A stretch of DNA of 38,998 nucleotides from a virus: IMG/VR virus record IMGVR_UViG_3300031975_002037, positions 1 through 38,998 of that record. One strand, written 5' to 3'. Below the pieces are notes generated by a model, which did not search any database, had not been told where the DNA came from, and worked only from the letters and a program-made list of their open reading frames with translations. Shown in pieces: positions 37,396-38,998 of the stretch; the first letter of the stretch is position 1, and every line of letters begins with the position of its first letter. The translations under genes and the position numbers were made by a program.

Positions 37396-38649
37396 ATGGC
37401 CACATACTTTTCATTTGGACCTGACGACATTGTAAGAAATGTAATTAAGGCTAATCCAAGCGTTGAATTTTATGTCTACCAAAACGAAACATTTTTTGAC
37501 AATTATCCTTTGATGTCTGGAGCCTTTACTGGCTCTGTTCCCAACGTGCCTCCGGGGCACATAAGTCTTTACGAATACAATGTAGACAGAACTGACCAAA
37601 GCACACGCATTCCGGGCGGAACTGGGTTTATAAAGCCCTTCATTACTAAAGACGGCTATTTAACTAGTTTAAAGACTGTTTCCAGTGATGATTTCGCCAG
37701 TGCAGTACCGGGGACTAATTTTGAAAGCTCCTATACGCTTTCCGCTAGTATATCTAGAGATATCTTCCCAGTCAATCACGAAACACTTCTCTATACAGGT
37801 GTTGCTGGTCCAAACAATACCACGGGAGAATTTAATAGAGTAGTTGCTTTAAAGAACACGCTAAATTATTATTCTTACGCAAGCCCACATTATACATACC
37901 AACAAACCGGAAAATTTGGCTGGAACAAGGGTGTTCAAATAGTAAATTTGATAAGCATACCTTCAATTTTCTATGGAAGCTCTATTAAAAAAGGCACCGT
38001 GCAGTTGGACTTTTACATTAGCGGTACCCTTGCTGGAAGATTGGAAGACGTTAACAAAAATGGAGAATTAATACAGGTAACCGGCGCAGCAAATACTTAC
38101 GGCTCCGCCCAAGGGTCTTCCTCTGTCGCTGGTGTTGTTCTTTATAATGAGGGGTTTGTTTTACTTACAGGATCTTGGTCCTTAGATACGGACCACACCG
38201 AGGGGTATACTGGTGGGGGCGGAGTCGCTCCGAAGTGGATTTATTACGGCGCTGGTGCAGAGACGGCAAGTTTGGGATACAATATTCCAAGCAGTAGCTT
38301 TGCCTTGAGGTTTTCCGGATCCACAGAAACCAATGTCATGACCCTTTTCACTCACGCTGTAGCTGGAGAATTGAATCACTCGAATAACCCAACCTATATA
38401 CAATACTCACAAAGCTTAGATCCGCTTACTGGCTCTAAATTTTATAAAGAGCCTGATAAGCTGATAATAAAAAACACAATAAGCGGTGCATTTTCAGATC
38501 TGACCGAGAGCTTCCAAAAACAAACGTTTCTATCTAAAGTTAAAATTTATGATGAAGATATGAATTGTATTGGAATAGCCAAGGTCGCCACCCCTCTCAA
38601 CAAAAAAGTAAGCCGTGATGTTACTTTCAAATTAAAACTTGACATCTAG
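37396..38649 (+). CDS. virion structural protein, 417 aa, paralogue of previous gene
   Basis: This paralogue of the 378-aa protein has a different N-terminus (M-A-T-Y-F-S-F-G-P-D-D-I-V-R-N-V) and an extra Gly/Ser/Tyr-rich loop near residues 270-290 (G-Y-T-G-G-G-G-V-A-P-K-W-I-Y-Y-G). The common core includes I-K-K-G-T-V-Q-L-D-F-Y-I-S-G and the N-N-P-T-Y-I block ahead of the conserved C-terminal strand. Two possible ribosome sites precede it (GAGGA at 37376 and AAGAG at 37384); the second is better spaced. It is the last gene of the virion run before a separate promoter. Its stop lies inside the inverted repeat at 38647-38674. Confidence 0.75.
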   Translation: MATYFSFGPDDIVRNVIKANPSVEFYVYQNETFFDNYPLMSGAFTGSVPNVPPGHISLYEYNVDRTDQSTRIPGGTGFIKPFITKDGYLTSLKTVSSDDFASAVPGTNFESSYTLSASISRDIFPVNHETLLYTGVAGPNNTTGEFNRVVALKNTLNYYSYASPHYTYQQTGKFGWNKGVQIVNLISIPSIFYGSSIKKGTVQLDFYISGTLAGRLEDVNKNGELIQVTGAANTYGSAQGSSSVAGVVLYNEGFVLLTGSWSLDTDHTEGYTGGGGVAPKWIYYGAGAETASLGYNIPSSSFALRFSGSTETNVMTLFTHAVAGELNHSNNPTYIQYSQSLDPLTGSKFYKEPDKLIIKNTISGAFSDLTESFQKQTFLSKVKIYDEDMNCIGIAKVATPLNKKVSRDVTFKLKLDI

Positions 38650-38667
38650 TAGAACCTCTGCTATAGT
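38639..38667 (+). promoter_or_regulatory. sigma70-like promoter, TTGACA-17-TATAGT
   Basis: TTGACA at 38639-38644 matches the sigma70 -35 consensus perfectly, and TATAGT at 38662-38667 matches five of six bases of the -10, with an optimal 17-base spacer. The -35 overlaps the last codons of the upstream gene. Counting 6-7 bases from the -10 puts the predicted start on the A of the ATG at 38674, giving a leaderless message for the nuclease gene. No Shine-Dalgarno is present there, although most upstream genes have one. It probably uses host RNA polymerase with its primary sigma factor, so early expression is likely. Confidence 0.6.
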
Positions 38668-38674
38668 TCTTCTA
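38647..38674. repeat. 9-base inverted repeat overlapping the promoter
   Basis: Arms TAGTAGAAC (38647-38655) and GTTCTTCTA (38666-38674) pair at eight of nine positions around a 10-base centre. The left arm includes the stop codon of the 417-aa gene and lies in the promoter spacer; the right arm covers the end of the -10 and the A of the start codon. It could be an operator for a repressor, or a weak hairpin ending the virion transcript; there is no T-run beyond it. Confidence 0.4.
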
Positions 38675-38998
38675 TGATTTTAGGACTAGACATTTCAACC
38701 AGCATTATTGGTATCACTATTTTAAATGAAGATGGAGAAGTTGTCCAAACGGATGCCCTAGATCTTCGAAATAAAAACCATTATCCGGACATATTTGCAA
38801 AATACCAAAAAGTATTTGAGACTTTGAGGAGTCTTCGACACGAAACGTGGTATCAAGGTAATTGTAAATTTTCTCATGTCTTCATTGAGCAAAGCCTCCA
38901 AATGTTCCGCTCTGGCTTCTCATCAGCCAAGACGCTTTCAACCCTTTCTTCGTTCAATGGTGTTGTAACTTACCTTTGCTACCGAGAACTGGGCATCA
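38674..38998 (+). CDS. RuvC-like (RNase H fold) resolvase/nuclease, N-terminal part, truncated by window end
   Basis: The visible 108 residues begin M-I-L-G-L-D-I-S-T-S-I-I-G-I-T-I-L, the first strand of the RNase H-like fold in RuvC-type Holliday junction resolvases, with D6 as the likely first metal ligand. E72 in V-F-I-E-Q-S is positioned as the second acidic ligand. The helix that follows (S-G-F-S-S-A-K-T-L-S-T-L-S-S-F-N) is typical of this family. The remaining acidic residues lie past the edge. In T4-type aquatic phages such proteins may resolve branched DNA before packaging or act in recombination. The start is fixed by the family motif and sits at the predicted transcription start. 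A different RNase H-fold nuclease is possible. Confidence 0.75.
   Translation, partial: MILGLDISTSIIGITILNEDGEVVQTDALDLRNKNHYPDIFAKYQKVFETLRSLRHETWYQGNCKFSHVFIEQSLQMFRSGFSSAKTLSTLSSFNGVVTYLCYRELGI

Noticed and set aside
13366-38649. Contractile injection particle or prophage remnant instead of a phage
   Set aside because: A late sigma factor, RuvC-like nuclease and T4-type gp6/gp25 with all large genes intact fit an active phage; no integrase or host genes flank it in the window.

Overview
The window looks like late-gene DNA from a tailed phage with a T4-type contractile tail, most likely a large-genome phage from an aquatic or marine setting. The evidence is dense same-strand coding with almost no gaps, AT-rich DNA, a T4 gp55-like late sigma factor, gp25- and gp6-like baseplate wedge proteins, a gp5-like hub protein with an endopeptidase-like C-terminus, and several very large virion proteins. 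The host cannot be told from the sequence. No rRNA, tRNA, integrase, transposase or CRISPR array was seen.

Layout. Positions 1-493 hold the 3' part of an rmlB-like dTDP-glucose 4,6-dehydratase gene. Positions 501-2251 hold a compact run of small genes: a 67-aa unknown, an FmdB-type zinc ribbon, a one-pass membrane protein, the late sigma factor and a 96-aa helical protein. Positions 2244-15201 are the baseplate core: the gp5-like hub/peptidase, a putative central spike or baseplate protein, a 2765-aa giant protein, gp25 and gp6. Positions 15201-38649 hold eight further genes that I read as virion or baseplate-periphery genes: a DNRLRE-like protein, a 3164-aa giant with two LamG-like domains, a 421-aa and a 304-aa protein sharing an N-terminal module, two unrecognised proteins of 1247 and 1180 aa, and two full-length paralogues of 378 and 417 aa. 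At 38674 an RNase H-fold (RuvC-like) nuclease gene begins behind its own sigma70-like promoter and runs off the window.

How it fits together. The sigma factor probably directs expression of the downstream virion genes. Most of these have Shine-Dalgarno sites, and four gene pairs overlap as TAATG, so they are probably translated from long polycistronic messages. The hub peptidase, spike-like protein, gp25 and gp6 would build the puncturing hub and wedge ring, and the giant proteins would add a large outer baseplate or fibre network. The two giant genes alone take up about 46 percent of the window.

The most distinctive points are the M74/MepA-like peptidase signature in the position where T4 gp5 has its lysozyme, the two giant virion proteins, and a near-consensus promoter at the right edge whose predicted start coincides with the ATG and which is overlapped by an inverted repeat.
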